64,000 nucleotides of DNA from Tardiphaga alba (GTDB lineage: Bacteria > Pseudomonadota > Alphaproteobacteria > Rhizobiales > Xanthobacteraceae): positions 2,683,001 to 2,747,000 of the forward strand of contig NZ_CP036498.1 in assembly GCF_018279705.1 (NCBI RefSeq), read 5' to 3'. The translations under genes and the position numbers were made by a program. A model generated the notes under the pieces. That model had not been told where the DNA came from and did no database searches. It saw nothing but the letters and a program-made list of their open reading frames with translations. Shown here piece by piece: positions 17,763 through 28,234 of this stretch (position 1 is its first letter; every line of letters begins with the position of its first letter).

Positions 17763-18389
17763 ATGCGTTACTCCAAAGAGCACAAGGCCGAGACCCACGC
17801 CCGCATCGTCAAGAAGGCGTCGGTGCGGCTGCGCGAGCGCGGCGCCCATGGCATCGGCGTGGCCGACCTGATGAAGGAAGCCGGCCTGACCCATGGCGGC
17901 TTCTACGCGCATTTCGACTCGCGCGAGGCGCTGGTGGTCGAGGCTTTCAACTATGCCATGGACCGCGCCATGGCGCGCCGGCGGCAGCAGGTGGAAGACC
18001 TGGCGCCGGAAGAGCGGCTGGCTCATCTCGTCGAGACCTATCTCTCGCCGCAGCATCGCGACAATGCTGGTCATGGCTGCGCCATGCCTGCACTTGGCGC
18101 CGAGATCGCGCGGGAGAGCCCAAAGACGCGCCGCGCTTTTGCGGCAAAGCTCGACGACATGATCGCCATGATGGCGGAGCAATATCCCGGCGATTCCGCA
18201 GCGGCGCGAAAACAGGCGATCGCTGCCCTCGCCACCATGATGGGCGGCATCCTGATGGCGCGCATCGCAGGCTCCGGCGAGGTGTCTGACGAGTTCCTGC
18301 AGGTCGGTCGCGACACTGTTCTGGGGCGCGCCACGGTGCAACCCATCGCCAAGCGTGCAGTTGCGAAAAAGGCTGCGAAGAAGACTTAA
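17763..18389 (+). CDS. TetR/AcrR family transcriptional regulator
   Basis: A 208-aa regulator. Residues 8-55 form the N-terminal helix-turn-helix (THARIVKKASVRLRERGAHG, then LMKEAGLTHGGFYAHFDSRE), the classic TetR pattern with the G-x-F/Y-Y-x-H-F motif. The remainder is the helical ligand-binding domain. The C-terminus ends in a Lys/Ala-rich tail (AKRAVAKKAAKKT), which is unusual and may be disordered. It lies between a divergent enoyl-CoA hydratase gene and the valine-degradation genes, so it may respond to an acyl-CoA or a branched-chain intermediate. Confidence 0.88.
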   Translation: MRYSKEHKAETHARIVKKASVRLRERGAHGIGVADLMKEAGLTHGGFYAHFDSREALVVEAFNYAMDRAMARRRQQVEDLAPEERLAHLVETYLSPQHRDNAGHGCAMPALGAEIARESPKTRRAFAAKLDDMIAMMAEQYPGDSAAARKQAIAALATMMGGILMARIAGSGEVSDEFLQVGRDTVLGRATVQPIAKRAVAKKAAKKT

Positions 18390-18561
18390 AATCGTTCGAA
18401 CACGAGCGCCTGACACATTGTCGCGGTCGTGACATTTGTCAGGCCGTGCGCCCCGGCCAGCGCCTTGCATTTTCGCAAAACCGCTGCGCATTCGAGGCCT
18501 TTTCAAAGCGGGCAAAGCCTGCTCAACATCCCGTCCAAATTGGCTCCCCAAGGAGGAACGC

Positions 18562-20058
<1,497 letters not shown>

Positions 20059-20068
20059 GACGAACATA

Positions 20069-20106
20069 ACGGCCCGGCAGCATCTGTGATGCGCCGGGCC
20101 GTTTGC
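20069..20106 (+). terminator. Hairpin terminator after mmsA
   Basis: ACGGCCCGGC at 20069 pairs with GCCGGGCCGT ending at 20102, with an inner GCATC-TGT-GATGC stem that closes nearly the whole loop. A T-rich run TTTGCTTTCT follows. It would uncouple mmsA from the downstream acyl-CoA dehydrogenase or attenuate read-through. Confidence 0.85.
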
Positions 20107-20138
20107 TTTCTCACCCGCAATTAACAAAGAAGGGCGTC

Positions 20139-21284
20139 ATGCAATTCGCTCTCGATGAGGAACAAACCGCTATCCGCGACATGGCGCGCGATTTTGCGGC
20201 AGAAAAGATTGCTCCCTTTGCCCTGAAGTGGGACGAGGAAAAGCATTTCCCGAAAGACGTGATGCGCGCGGCTGCCGAGCTCGGCATGGGCGGCATCTAT
20301 ATTCGCGACGATGTCGGCGGCTCCGCCATGACGCGATTCGATGCGGCGCTGATTTTTGAAGCGCTTGCCACGGGATGCCCGACGACATCGGCCTTCATCT
20401 CGATCCACAACATGGCGTCGTGGATGATCGATAGCTATGGCAGCGATACGCAGCGCCAGAAATGGCTGCCGCGCCTCTGCACCATGGAGCTGCTGGCGAG
20501 CTATTGCCTGACCGAGCCGGGCGCCGGCTCCGATGCCGCCGCGTTGCGCACCAAGGCGGTGCTCGACGGTGATCACTATGTGCTGAACGGGCAGAAGCAG
20601 TTCATCTCCGGCGCCGGCGATACCGATATCTACGTCGCGATGGTGCGGACATCAGGCGAGGGCGCTGGCGGCGTATCGACGCTGGTGATCGACAAGGATA
20701 CGCCCGGTCTCTCCTTCGGCGCCAATGAGCGCAAGATGGGCTGGAATGCGCAGCCGACCCGTGCCGTGATTTTCGAGAATGCGCGCGTGCCTGTCGCCAA
20801 CCGGCTCGGCGCCGAAGGCATCGGTTTCAAGATCGCCATGGCCGGCCTCGATGGCGGCCGCCTCAACATCGCGGCATGCTCGCTCGGCGGCGCGCAATCG
20901 GCGCTCGACAAGTCGCTCGCTTACATGAAAGAACGAAAAGCCTTCGGCAAGAAGCTCGATGAATTCCAGGCACTGCAATTCCGCGTCGCCGACATGGCGA
21001 CCGAGCTGGAAGCCGCGCGCACCTTCCTCTGGCGCGCTGCCGCAGCGCTGGACCGTAAGGATTCTGACGCCAGTATGCTGTGCGCCATGGCAAAGCGCTT
21101 CGGAACGGATATCGGTTTCGAGGTCGCCAATGAGGCGCTGCAACTGCATGGCGGCTACGGCTATCTCGCCGAATATGGTGTCGAGAAGATCGTGCGCGAT
21201 CTGCGCGTGCACCAGATCCTCGAAGGCACCAATGAAATCATGCGGCTGATCGTGTCGCGCAAACTGATCGAGGGCGCACGATGA
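20139..21284 (+). CDS. Acyl-CoA dehydrogenase, probably isobutyryl-CoA dehydrogenase
   Basis: A 381-aa FAD enzyme. Motifs: CLTEPGAGSDAAALRTKA (FAD/substrate contact), and LEGTNEIMRLIVSRKL near the C-terminus, characteristic of the family. The catalytic base in isobutyryl-CoA dehydrogenases sits in the VRDLRVHQILEGTNE region; the Glu of EGT is present. Location between mmsA and mmsB supports oxidation of isobutyryl-CoA to methacrylyl-CoA in valine catabolism. ATG 20139 (MQFALDEEQ) is the start; it overlaps the next gene by ATGA at its end (21281-21284). Confidence 0.88.
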   Translation: MQFALDEEQTAIRDMARDFAAEKIAPFALKWDEEKHFPKDVMRAAAELGMGGIYIRDDVGGSAMTRFDAALIFEALATGCPTTSAFISIHNMASWMIDSYGSDTQRQKWLPRLCTMELLASYCLTEPGAGSDAAALRTKAVLDGDHYVLNGQKQFISGAGDTDIYVAMVRTSGEGAGGVSTLVIDKDTPGLSFGANERKMGWNAQPTRAVIFENARVPVANRLGAEGIGFKIAMAGLDGGRLNIAACSLGGAQSALDKSLAYMKERKAFGKKLDEFQALQFRVADMATELEAARTFLWRAAAALDRKDSDASMLCAMAKRFGTDIGFEVANEALQLHGGYGYLAEYGVEKIVRDLRVHQILEGTNEIMRLIVSRKLIEGAR

Positions 21285-22342
21285 GTGATGGCGTGGAGGG
21301 CGATCTGATCGCCCGCAAGGAAGGCGCAGCCGGCATTTTGCGGCTGAACCGGCCGAAAGCGCTGAATGCACTGACGCTCGAGATGACGCGCGAGATCGTC
21401 ACGGCGCTGGACACGTTCGAGGCCGATCCCTCCATCGCCGTCATCATTCTCGAAGGCGCCGGCGAGCGCGGCCTCTGCGCCGGCGGCGACATCCGCGGCC
21501 TCTATGAGAGCGCCAAGGCGAAAGGCGATCTCGGCAAGATCTTCTGGCGCGAGGAGTACATCCTCAATGCGCGCATCTCGAAATTCCCGAAGCCCTACGT
21601 CGCCTATATGGATGGCTTCGTGATGGGCGGTGGCGTCGGTCTCGCCGGCCATGCCAGCCATCGCATCGTCACCGAGAAAACGAAAATGGCGATGCCGGAA
21701 GTGAGCCTCGGCTTCTTTCCCGACGTCGGCGGCACCTGGCTTTTGTCGCGCGCGCCGGGTGAACTCGGCACGTATTTCGGTCTTACGGGCCAGACTGCCA
21801 ACGGCGCCGATGCGCTGGCTGCCCGCATGGCCGACGTGTTGATCGACACCAGCAATTGGCCTGCGCTGCGCGACGCACTCACGAAGCTTACGCCGGGCGC
21901 CGATGCGTCCGCTGTCATGGCCAAGCTCAAGAGTTTTGCCGCGCCGGATCAGACCGGCCCTGTCACCGCGCAGCGCGCGCTGATCGATCGCGCCTTTGCC
22001 CATGACAGCGTCGAGGACATCGTCGCGGCGCTGGAGCAGGACGGCTCCGACTTCGCACAGGCAACGCTGAAGGCGATGGCCGACAAGTCGCCGCGCGGCC
22101 TCAAGGTGACGCTGAAACTGCTGCGTCTCGCGCGCGCATCGGCCTCACTCGAAGAATGTCTGTCGCGCGAATATCTCGCGGCGCTCGAAGTCTTCGACAG
22201 CGCCGATTTCGTCGAGGGCGTGCGTGCGGCGATCATCGACAAGGATCGCAATCCGAAGTGGCAGCCGCCTGATCTCAACGGCGTCACGCCGGAGATTGTG
22301 GCCCGCTATCTTGCGCCGCGCGACGTCGCGCTCATTTTCTGA
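21281..22342 (+). CDS. Enoyl-CoA hydratase / 3-hydroxyisobutyryl-CoA hydrolase-like protein
   Basis: A 353-aa crotonase-fold protein, longer than plain enoyl-CoA hydratases (about 260 aa) and the right size for 3-hydroxyisobutyryl-CoA hydrolase. Features: KALNALTLEMTREIV, AGGDIRGLYESAK, MGGGVGLAGHASHRIVTE and MPEVSLGFFPDVGGTW, the last being typical of that hydrolase. It would release 3-hydroxyisobutyrate from its CoA ester. It is co-translated with the acyl-CoA dehydrogenase (ATGA overlap) and precedes mmsB, which acts on its product. Confidence 0.88.
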   Translation: MSDGVEGDLIARKEGAAGILRLNRPKALNALTLEMTREIVTALDTFEADPSIAVIILEGAGERGLCAGGDIRGLYESAKAKGDLGKIFWREEYILNARISKFPKPYVAYMDGFVMGGGVGLAGHASHRIVTEKTKMAMPEVSLGFFPDVGGTWLLSRAPGELGTYFGLTGQTANGADALAARMADVLIDTSNWPALRDALTKLTPGADASAVMAKLKSFAAPDQTGPVTAQRALIDRAFAHDSVEDIVAALEQDGSDFAQATLKAMADKSPRGLKVTLKLLRLARASASLEECLSREYLAALEVFDSADFVEGVRAAIIDKDRNPKWQPPDLNGVTPEIVARYLAPRDVALIF

Positions 22343-22407
22343 ACGAAAGTCGGATTCCCCTGAAGGGGCCGACATTCGATAACAATCAAAACAAACGAGG
22401 GCAGGAT

Positions 22408-23292
22408 ATGACCAGCATTGCATTTATCGGTCTCGGCAATATGGGTGGCCCGATGGCCGCCAACCTGGTCAAGGCTGGCCACAAGGTGACGGGCTTTGAT
22501 CTCGTCGAAGCCTCGCGCGCGCAGGCCAAGGCCGATGGTGTGACCGTCGCGGCTACCGCCGTCGATGCCGTGAAGGGCGCCGAAGTCATCATCACCATGC
22601 TGCCCGCCGGCAAGCATGTGGTGTCGGTCTGGAGCGAGGTGATCCCGGCAGCCGCGAAGGGCGCGCTGATGATCGACTGCTCGACCATCGATGTGGAAAG
22701 CGCGCGCAAGGCCCACGGGCTCGCAGCCGCGCAGAGCCTGCCATCGGTGGATGCGCCGGTCTCCGGCGGCACCGGCGGCGCCAAGGGCGCAACGCTGACC
22801 TTCATGGCTGGCGGCGCGGCCTCGGCCTTTGCATCGGCCAAGCCGATCCTCGAAGCCATGGGCAAGAAGATCGTCCATTGCGGCGATGCCGGTGCGGGGC
22901 AGGCGGCCAAGATCTGCAACAACATGATCCTCGGCATTTCCATGATCGGCGTTAGCGAGGCGTTTGTGCTGGCTGAAAAGCTGGGCCTGTCGCATCAGGC
23001 GCTGTTCGATGTGGCGTCCACCTCGTCGGGCCAGTGCTGGTCGCTGACGACCTATTGCCCGGTGCCGGGTCCGGTGCCGACCTCGCCGGCCAACAACGAA
23101 TACAAGCCCGGCTTCGCCGCCGCACTGATGCTGAAGGACCTCAAGCTCTCGCAGGAAGCCGCCAAGGCCGCCGGCGCACAGACGCCGCTCGGTGCTCATG
23201 CCGAGAGCATCTACGAAACCTTTGATAAAGACGGGCAGGGTGGCGTCGATTTCTCGGGGATCGTGAACCACCTGCGCAAGCTGGCGAAGTAA
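22408..23292 (+). CDS. mmsB: 3-hydroxyisobutyrate dehydrogenase
   Basis: A 294-aa NAD-dependent beta-hydroxyacid dehydrogenase. The N-terminus has the Rossmann motif IAFIGLGNMGGPMAANLV; the substrate motif DAPVSGGTGGAKGATLTF is at about residue 115; the catalytic Lys is in GAGQAAKICNNM near residue 170. It oxidises 3-hydroxyisobutyrate to methylmalonate semialdehyde, the substrate of mmsA. Its position after the hydrolase gene completes the valine route. A long inverted repeat follows within 15 bp of the stop. Confidence 0.94.
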   Translation: MTSIAFIGLGNMGGPMAANLVKAGHKVTGFDLVEASRAQAKADGVTVAATAVDAVKGAEVIITMLPAGKHVVSVWSEVIPAAAKGALMIDCSTIDVESARKAHGLAAAQSLPSVDAPVSGGTGGAKGATLTFMAGGAASAFASAKPILEAMGKKIVHCGDAGAGQAAKICNNMILGISMIGVSEAFVLAEKLGLSHQALFDVASTSSGQCWSLTTYCPVPGPVPTSPANNEYKPGFAAALMLKDLKLSQEAAKAAGAQTPLGAHAESIYETFDKDGQGGVDFSGIVNHLRKLAK

Positions 23293-23302
23293 ACTCAGTC
23301 GT

Positions 23303-23405
23303 CGTCATCCTGAGGCGCGAGCGTAGCGAGCCTCGAAGGATGGCAGCGGAGCTCCTGGCCATCCTTCGAGGCCGTCGCAAGGGCGACGGCGCCTCAGGAT
23401 GACGG
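23303..23405. repeat. Inverted repeat, 'CTCAGGATGA / TCCTTCGAG' family, copy 2
   Basis: CGTCATCCTGAGGCGCGAGC ... GCCTCGAAGGAT on the left, and ATCCTTCGAGGC ... GCCTCAGGATGACGG on the right: two palindromic units facing each other. Between mmsB and the acyl-CoA ligase gene, where it separates the valine genes from the following operon. Confidence 0.88.
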
Positions 23406-23446
23406 TGGAGTTTATAGAAGTATAAAAACAAACAGGGTGAGGAAGC

Positions 23447-25177
23447 ATGACCACGTTCAAGCAGGCCCGCGCCTTTCTCCTCGAACATCGCACCGACTAC
23501 GACAAGGCCGTCGCCGGTTTCCGCTGGCCCGATGCCGTCGATTTCAACTGGGCGCTCGACTGGTTCGATGCCGAGCTCGCGTGCGATCCTGCAAGCAAGG
23601 ATCGCCCGGCGCTGTGGATCGTCGAGGCCGCCACCGGCAAGGAGACAAAGCTTTCCTTCGCCGACCTCTCGCGCCGGTCCAATCAGGTCGCCAATTTCCT
23701 GCGTGCGCAGGGGCTGAAGCGCGGCGATCATCTCCTGCTGCTGCTCGGCAATGTCGTGCCGCTGTGGGAGACCATGCTGGCGGCCATCAAGCTCGGCGTT
23801 GTCATCATCCCCGCCACGACGCTGCTGACCTCGGACGAATTGCAGGACCGCCTTGATCGCGGCAAGGCGAAACTCGTCGTCGCGGCGGAGGATCAGGTCG
23901 CTAAATTCAGCAGTTTAAAGACCGCAGGCGTCGGGCAGATCGTCGTCAATGCGGCGTCGCCGCACGACGGCTGGCTCGCCTTCGAGACGTCAGCGGATTT
24001 CCCCGAGACTTTTACCCCGGATGGCTCGACCAAAGCCGACGATCCGATGCTGCTCTATTTCACCTCGGGCACCACGGCGAAGCCAAAGCTCGTGCGGCAT
24101 AGCCAGCGCAGCTATTCGGTCGGTGCGCTCACCACCATGTACTGGGTCGGACTGCAGCCCGGCGACATCCATCTCAATATTTCGTCGCCTGGCTGGGCCA
24201 AGCATGCGTGGAGCTGCTTCTTCGCGCCGTGGAATGCCGGCGCCACCGTGTTCGTGGTCAATCAGCCGCGCTTCGATGCCAAGAGCCTGCTCGCCACTAT
24301 CGGCCGCTGCGGCGTCACCACGCTCTGCGCGCCGCCGACCGTGTGGCGGTTGTTCATTCAGGAGAAGCTTGCGGACACAAAGGTGTCGCTGCGCGAAGTC
24401 TGCGGTGCCGGCGAGCCGCTCAATCCGGAAGTGATCGAGCAGGTGCAATCCGCCTGGGGCCTCACCATCCGCGATGGCTATGGCCAGACCGAGACCACGG
24501 CACTCGCTGGAAATTCGCCGGGGCAACCGGTGAAGGTCGGCTCCATGGGCCGCCCATTGCCCGGCTACACCGTGAAGGTGATCGATGCCGATGGGCAGCC
24601 GGCGAAGGAAGGCGAGGTCGGTCTCGTGCTCGGCAGCCATCGCCCGGCGGGCCTGATGCAGGGTTATCAGGCCGATGACGGCAGCGTCACCGGCGCCAGC
24701 GGCGAGATCTATCGTAGCGGCGATGTCGTCTTCGTCGATGACGACGGCTATCTCACTTTCGTCGGTCGTGCCGATGACGTGTTCAAGTCCTCGGACTATC
24801 GCATCTCGCCGTTCGAGCTCGAAAGCATCCTGATCGAACACGATGCCGTCGCCGAAGCCGCCATCGTGCCGAGCCCCGATCCCATTCGTCTGGCGATCCC
24901 GAAGGCCTATGTGATGCTGGTCGGCAGCGCCAAGCCTGATGCCGAAACCGCGCTGTCGATCTACACGCATTTGCAGGAGCGCCTTGCGCCCTTCAAGCGC
25001 ATCCGCCGCATCGAATTCGTCACCGAATTGCCGAAGACGATTTCCGGAAAAATCCGCCGCGTCCATCTGCGCCGCCTCGAACATGAGAATGACCGCCAGG
25101 ACCCGCTGCGCGGCGTCGAGTTCAAGGAAGAAGATTTTCCCCAGTTGCGCGGCGGATCGAGTATCGGCAGCGGCTAG
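23447..25177 (+). CDS. AMP-dependent acyl-CoA synthetase/ligase
   Basis: A 576-aa ANL-superfamily adenylate-forming enzyme. The P-loop-like motif LLYFTSGTTAKPKLVRHS is near residue 200, the YGQTETT motif near 345, the GDVVFVDDDGYLTFVGRADD hinge region near 425, and the C-terminal catalytic Lys in LPKTISGKIRRVHLR near 530. It activates a carboxylic acid to its CoA thioester via an acyl-adenylate. The size and the long N-terminus fit medium-chain or benzoate/propionate-type ligases; the acid is unknown. Followed by MaoC hydratase and SDR genes, a likely beta-oxidation set. Confidence 0.92.
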   Translation: MTTFKQARAFLLEHRTDYDKAVAGFRWPDAVDFNWALDWFDAELACDPASKDRPALWIVEAATGKETKLSFADLSRRSNQVANFLRAQGLKRGDHLLLLLGNVVPLWETMLAAIKLGVVIIPATTLLTSDELQDRLDRGKAKLVVAAEDQVAKFSSLKTAGVGQIVVNAASPHDGWLAFETSADFPETFTPDGSTKADDPMLLYFTSGTTAKPKLVRHSQRSYSVGALTTMYWVGLQPGDIHLNISSPGWAKHAWSCFFAPWNAGATVFVVNQPRFDAKSLLATIGRCGVTTLCAPPTVWRLFIQEKLADTKVSLREVCGAGEPLNPEVIEQVQSAWGLTIRDGYGQTETTALAGNSPGQPVKVGSMGRPLPGYTVKVIDADGQPAKEGEVGLVLGSHRPAGLMQGYQADDGSVTGASGEIYRSGDVVFVDDDGYLTFVGRADDVFKSSDYRISPFELESILIEHDAVAEAAIVPSPDPIRLAIPKAYVMLVGSAKPDAETALSIYTHLQERLAPFKRIRRIEFVTELPKTISGKIRRVHLRRLEHENDRQDPLRGVEFKEEDFPQLRGGSSIGSG

Positions 25178-25181
25178 AACT

Positions 25182-25276
25182 CGTCATTGCGAGGAGCGAA
25201 GCGACGAAGCAATCCAGGGTGCCCCAGAAAGGAAGAACTGGATTGCTTCGTCGCAAGGGCTCCTCGCAATGACGGC
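25182..25276. repeat. Inverted repeat, 'CGTCATTGCGAG / GAAGCAATCCAG' family, copy 2
   Basis: CGTCATTGCGAGGAGCGAAG at the left is mirrored by CTCCTCGCAATGACGG at the right; GAAGCAATCCAG and CTGGATTGCTTC form the core. It lies right after the ligase stop, ahead of the MaoC gene. Confidence 0.88.
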
Positions 25277-25384
25277 TGAGGGGAAGGGCGTTCCCTAAGC
25301 CAAAAGGTGCAGTTTTAGGGGCTTGGCATCGCCGTCCTCTTTGTGGAATCTGCGCGCGCAAACAATAAGGGAATACCGATAACG

Positions 25385-25837
25385 ATGATCTCGCGTGAAG
25401 CCTATATGGCCATGGTCGGCAAGGAAGTCGGCGTCTCCGAATGGCACCTGGTCGATCAGGCCCGCATCAATGCCTTTGCCGCCGCCACCGAGGATCACCA
25501 GTTCATCCATGTCGATCCTGCAAAGGCCCGCGAGACACCGTTCGGCACCACCATTGCGCATGGCTTTCTCACCATGTCGCTGCTGTCGGTGTTCTCCTAT
25601 GAGGCGCTGCCAAAGCTCGCCGATGTCGCCATGGGCGTGAATTACGGCACCGACAAGATCCGTTTTCTGTCGCCCGTCAAAGCCGGCTCGCGCCTGCGCG
25701 GCCGCTTCGTCCTCACCGAAGCGACCTTGCGCAAACCGAATGAATTGTTCACCCGCACATCGGCCACCGTCGAGATCGAAGGCGAGGACAAGCCGGCGCT
25801 GGTCGCCGACTGGCTCGGCCTCGTTTACTTCAACTAG
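25385..25837 (+). CDS. MaoC family (R)-enoyl-CoA hydratase-like protein
   Basis: A 150-aa single hotdog-domain protein. The hydratase motif is clear: ATEDHQFIHVDPAKA (Asp and His catalytic pair) followed by PFGTTIAHGFLTMSLLS. It hydrates trans-2-enoyl-CoA to the (R)-3-hydroxyacyl-CoA. ATG 25385 (MISREAYMAM) is preferred; the frame opens 42 nt earlier without support. The stop is followed 11 bp later by an SDR gene with AGGAG before it, so they form an operon with, probably, the upstream acyl-CoA ligase. Confidence 0.9.
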   Translation: MISREAYMAMVGKEVGVSEWHLVDQARINAFAAATEDHQFIHVDPAKARETPFGTTIAHGFLTMSLLSVFSYEALPKLADVAMGVNYGTDKIRFLSPVKAGSRLRGRFVLTEATLRKPNELFTRTSATVEIEGEDKPALVADWLGLVYFN

Positions 25838-25848
25838 GAGAATCCCTC

Positions 25849-26766
25849 ATGACCATTCGCTTTGACGGCCGCGTGGCCATCGTCACTGGCGCCGGCAATG
25901 GCCTCGGCCGCGCCCATGCGCTTGGCCTCGCAAAACTCGGCGCCAAAGTCGTCGTCAACGACTTTGGCGGCGCACGCGATGGCACCGGCGGTTCGCTGAC
26001 CGCTGCCGAAACCGTGGTCGAGGAAATCCGCGCTGCGGGTGGTACGGCGATGGCTGATGGCGCCGACGTCTCGAATTTCGAACAGGTCACCGCCATGGTG
26101 GAGAAGGCCACCAAGGAATGGGGCAGCGTCGACGTGCTCTGCGCCAATGCGGGTATCCTACGCGACAAGTCGTTCGGCAAGATGGAAGTGGCCGATTTCC
26201 AGAAGGTGCTCGACGTGCATCTGGTCGGCACCTTCTATTGCTGCAAAGCCGTGTGGGACGGCATGCGCGCGCGCAACTATGGCCGCATCGTGCTCACCAC
26301 CTCGTCCTCGGGCCTCTATGGCAATTTCGGCCAGGCCAATTACGGCGCCGCCAAGACCGGCATGGTCGGCCTGATGAATGTGCTGGCGGAAGAGGGCCGC
26401 AAGACCGACATCCGCGTCAACATCGTCTCGCCGACGGCGGCGACGCGCATGACGGAAGAGCTGCTGCCTGCCGAGGCGCTGAAGCTGATGAAGCCCGAAG
26501 CGATCACGCCGGCGGTGGAATACATGCTGAGCGAGAACGCGCCGACCAAGACCATCATGGGCGCCGGTGCCGGTTCGTTCGCGGTGATCAGGATCCTCGA
26601 AAGCGAAGGCAAGAATTTTGCCGAGGATCAGTGGACCGCGGACACCGTCGCGGCGAACTTTGCCGAGATCAGCGACATGTCCAATGCCCGTGTGCTCGAT
26701 GGCGCCTTTCATCAGACGCAGAAATATGTCGAGCAGGCAGCAAAGAGGCTCGGCCTCAAGCTGTAA
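25849..26766 (+). CDS. SDR family 3-hydroxyacyl-CoA dehydrogenase-like protein
   Basis: A 305-aa short-chain dehydrogenase. The cofactor motif TGAGNGLGRAHALGLAKLG is N-terminal, with VVNDFGGARDGTGGS after it, a pattern typical of the (3R)-hydroxyacyl-CoA dehydrogenase domain of peroxisomal multifunctional enzyme type 2. The catalytic Ser (TSSSGLYG) and YGAAK (Tyr-x3-Lys) are present near residues 150-165. The 305-aa length is longer than usual SDRs (250 aa) and matches that subgroup. Together with the MaoC hydratase it would run the R-specific beta-oxidation branch. Confidence 0.9.
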   Translation: MTIRFDGRVAIVTGAGNGLGRAHALGLAKLGAKVVVNDFGGARDGTGGSLTAAETVVEEIRAAGGTAMADGADVSNFEQVTAMVEKATKEWGSVDVLCANAGILRDKSFGKMEVADFQKVLDVHLVGTFYCCKAVWDGMRARNYGRIVLTTSSSGLYGNFGQANYGAAKTGMVGLMNVLAEEGRKTDIRVNIVSPTAATRMTEELLPAEALKLMKPEAITPAVEYMLSENAPTKTIMGAGAGSFAVIRILESEGKNFAEDQWTADTVAANFAEISDMSNARVLDGAFHQTQKYVEQAAKRLGLKL

Positions 26767-26775
26767 AGGTTGATC

Positions 26776-26862
26776 TGTAGGGTGGGCAAAGGCGCCCTTG
26801 CGCCGTGCCCACCTTGACCCGACTAGCACTTGGAGGTGGGCACGCTTCGCTTTGCCCACCCA
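26776..26862. repeat. Inverted repeat, 'TAGGGTGGGCAAAG' family, copy 3
   Basis: TGTAGGGTGGGCAAAGGCGC at the left and GCGTTTGCCCACC-like sequence (CTTCGCTTTGCCCACCCA) at the right. It begins 9 bp after the SDR stop and ends 18 bp before the start of the flavoprotein gene, so it forms almost the whole leader of that gene. Confidence 0.85.
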
Positions 26863-26880
26863 CCATGCTACGCCGCTCGG

Positions 26881-28113
26881 ATGATCGATATTCCGACAAT
26901 CGACGTCGCAGTGATCGGCGCCGGGCCAGCCGGCCTCATGGCCGCCGAAGTGCTCACGCAAAGCGGGGCCCGCGTCACGGTCTACGACGCCATGCCCTCC
27001 GCCGGTCGCAAGTTTCTGATGGCTGGCCGCGGCGGCCTCAATCTCACTCATAGCGAGCCGCTGCCGGATTTTCTCAAGCGCTATGGTGCGGCGCAGGCGA
27101 AGCTCGCCCCGGTGATCGAAGGTTTCACGCCGACCGATCTGTGCGCCTGGAGCGATGCGCTCGGACAGCCCACATTTGTCGGCTCCAGCGGCCGCGTGTT
27201 TCCCGAGGCCTTCAAGGCATCGCCGGTGTTGCGCGCGTGGCTCCGTCGGCTCGGCGAGAGCGGCGTGAGTCTCGCGTTCCGTCATCGCTGGATTGGCTGG
27301 AACGCTGATGATGCGTTGAGATTCGAGACGCCGGAAGGCGAAAGGCTCGTATCGGCAAAGGCAACGATCCTCGCGCTCGGGGGTGCAAGCTGGGCCAAGC
27401 TTGGCTCGGATGGCGCATGGGTCGATCTGCTCGCTGCGAAGGGAGTCGCCATCGCGCCATTGCGACCGGCTAATGTGGGCTTCGATGTCGCGTGGTCGGA
27501 TGTCTTCAAGGATCGTTTTGAGGGGCAGCCCCTCAAAAGCATTGCGCTGTCCTTCGGCGCACATGCCGTTCGTGGAGAGGCGATGGTCACGCGCTCCGGC
27601 ATCGAGGGTGGAGGGATCTATGCACTGTCGTCGGTGTTGCGCGAGGCCGTGATGGCGGATGGCAAAGCCGTGCTCCAGATCGCCTTGCGGCCTGATCTGA
27701 CGAACGATGAATTGAGGGCGAAGCTTGCTGCACCGCGTGGAAAACAGTCGTTCTCGAATTTTTTGCGGAAGGCGCTGCATCTGTCGCCGGTGGCAATCGG
27801 GCTGTTACAGGAGGCGGCGATAGCAGAGGGCGTTCAAGTGGCTGCGCTCGCGCCCGAGAAACTCGCGTCGCTGATCAATGCCGTGCCGGTGACGCTCATC
27901 GGTGTTGCACCGATTGCGCGCGCGATCTCCAGCGCTGGCGGCATCGTGTTCGACGAGATCGACAATGCCTTCATGCTGAAGCGCATGCCAAGCGTGTTCG
28001 TGGCCGGCGAGATGCTGGACTGGGAGGCGCCGACCGGCGGCTACCTGCTGCAGGCGTCGTTTGCGACGGGCGTGGCGGCGGGGCAGGGCGCGTTGAAATA
28101 TCTCGGATCGTAG
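26881..28113 (+). CDS. NAD(P)/FAD-dependent oxidoreductase, HI0933-like flavoprotein
   Basis: A 410-aa flavoprotein. VAVIGAGPAGLMAAEVLTQS is the FAD-binding Rossmann motif at the N-terminus, and AGRKFLMAGRGGLNLTHSEP follows, the hallmark of the HI0933/YhiN family. C-terminal MPSVFVAGEMLDWEAPTGGY is the second FAD contact (GE-x-D). The longer frame begins inside the inverted repeat, so ATG 26881 is the start. Family members have unknown physiological substrates; it probably stands alone. Confidence 0.9.
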   Translation: MIDIPTIDVAVIGAGPAGLMAAEVLTQSGARVTVYDAMPSAGRKFLMAGRGGLNLTHSEPLPDFLKRYGAAQAKLAPVIEGFTPTDLCAWSDALGQPTFVGSSGRVFPEAFKASPVLRAWLRRLGESGVSLAFRHRWIGWNADDALRFETPEGERLVSAKATILALGGASWAKLGSDGAWVDLLAAKGVAIAPLRPANVGFDVAWSDVFKDRFEGQPLKSIALSFGAHAVRGEAMVTRSGIEGGGIYALSSVLREAVMADGKAVLQIALRPDLTNDELRAKLAAPRGKQSFSNFLRKALHLSPVAIGLLQEAAIAEGVQVAALAPEKLASLINAVPVTLIGVAPIARAISSAGGIVFDEIDNAFMLKRMPSVFVAGEMLDWEAPTGGYLLQASFATGVAAGQGALKYLGS

Positions 28114-28138
28114 AATGTTGCGATCGACGATATCCCCA

Positions 28139-28227
28139 CCGTCATGGCGGGCTTGTCCCGCGTATCCACGTCTTAGCCGCAAGCAGCGGAAGACGTGGAT
28201 GGCCGGGACAAGCCCGGCCATGACGGA
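28139..28227. repeat. Inverted repeat, 'CCGTCATGGCGGGCTTGTCCC' family, copy 1
   Basis: Left arm CCGTCATGGCGGGCTTGTCC and right arm GGACAAGCCCGGCCATGACGG are complementary apart from small changes; inner arms ATCCACGTCTT and AAGACGTGGAT close the hairpin. It sits between the convergent flavoprotein and PLP-enzyme genes. Second copy at 43494-43579. Confidence 0.9.
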
Positions 28228-28234
28228 GGAAAAC

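Noticed and set aside
26158..27780. A 540-codon minus-strand frame across the SDR and flavoprotein genes
   Set aside because: It overlaps two well-supported genes on the opposite strand and has no recognisable domain or ribosome binding site.
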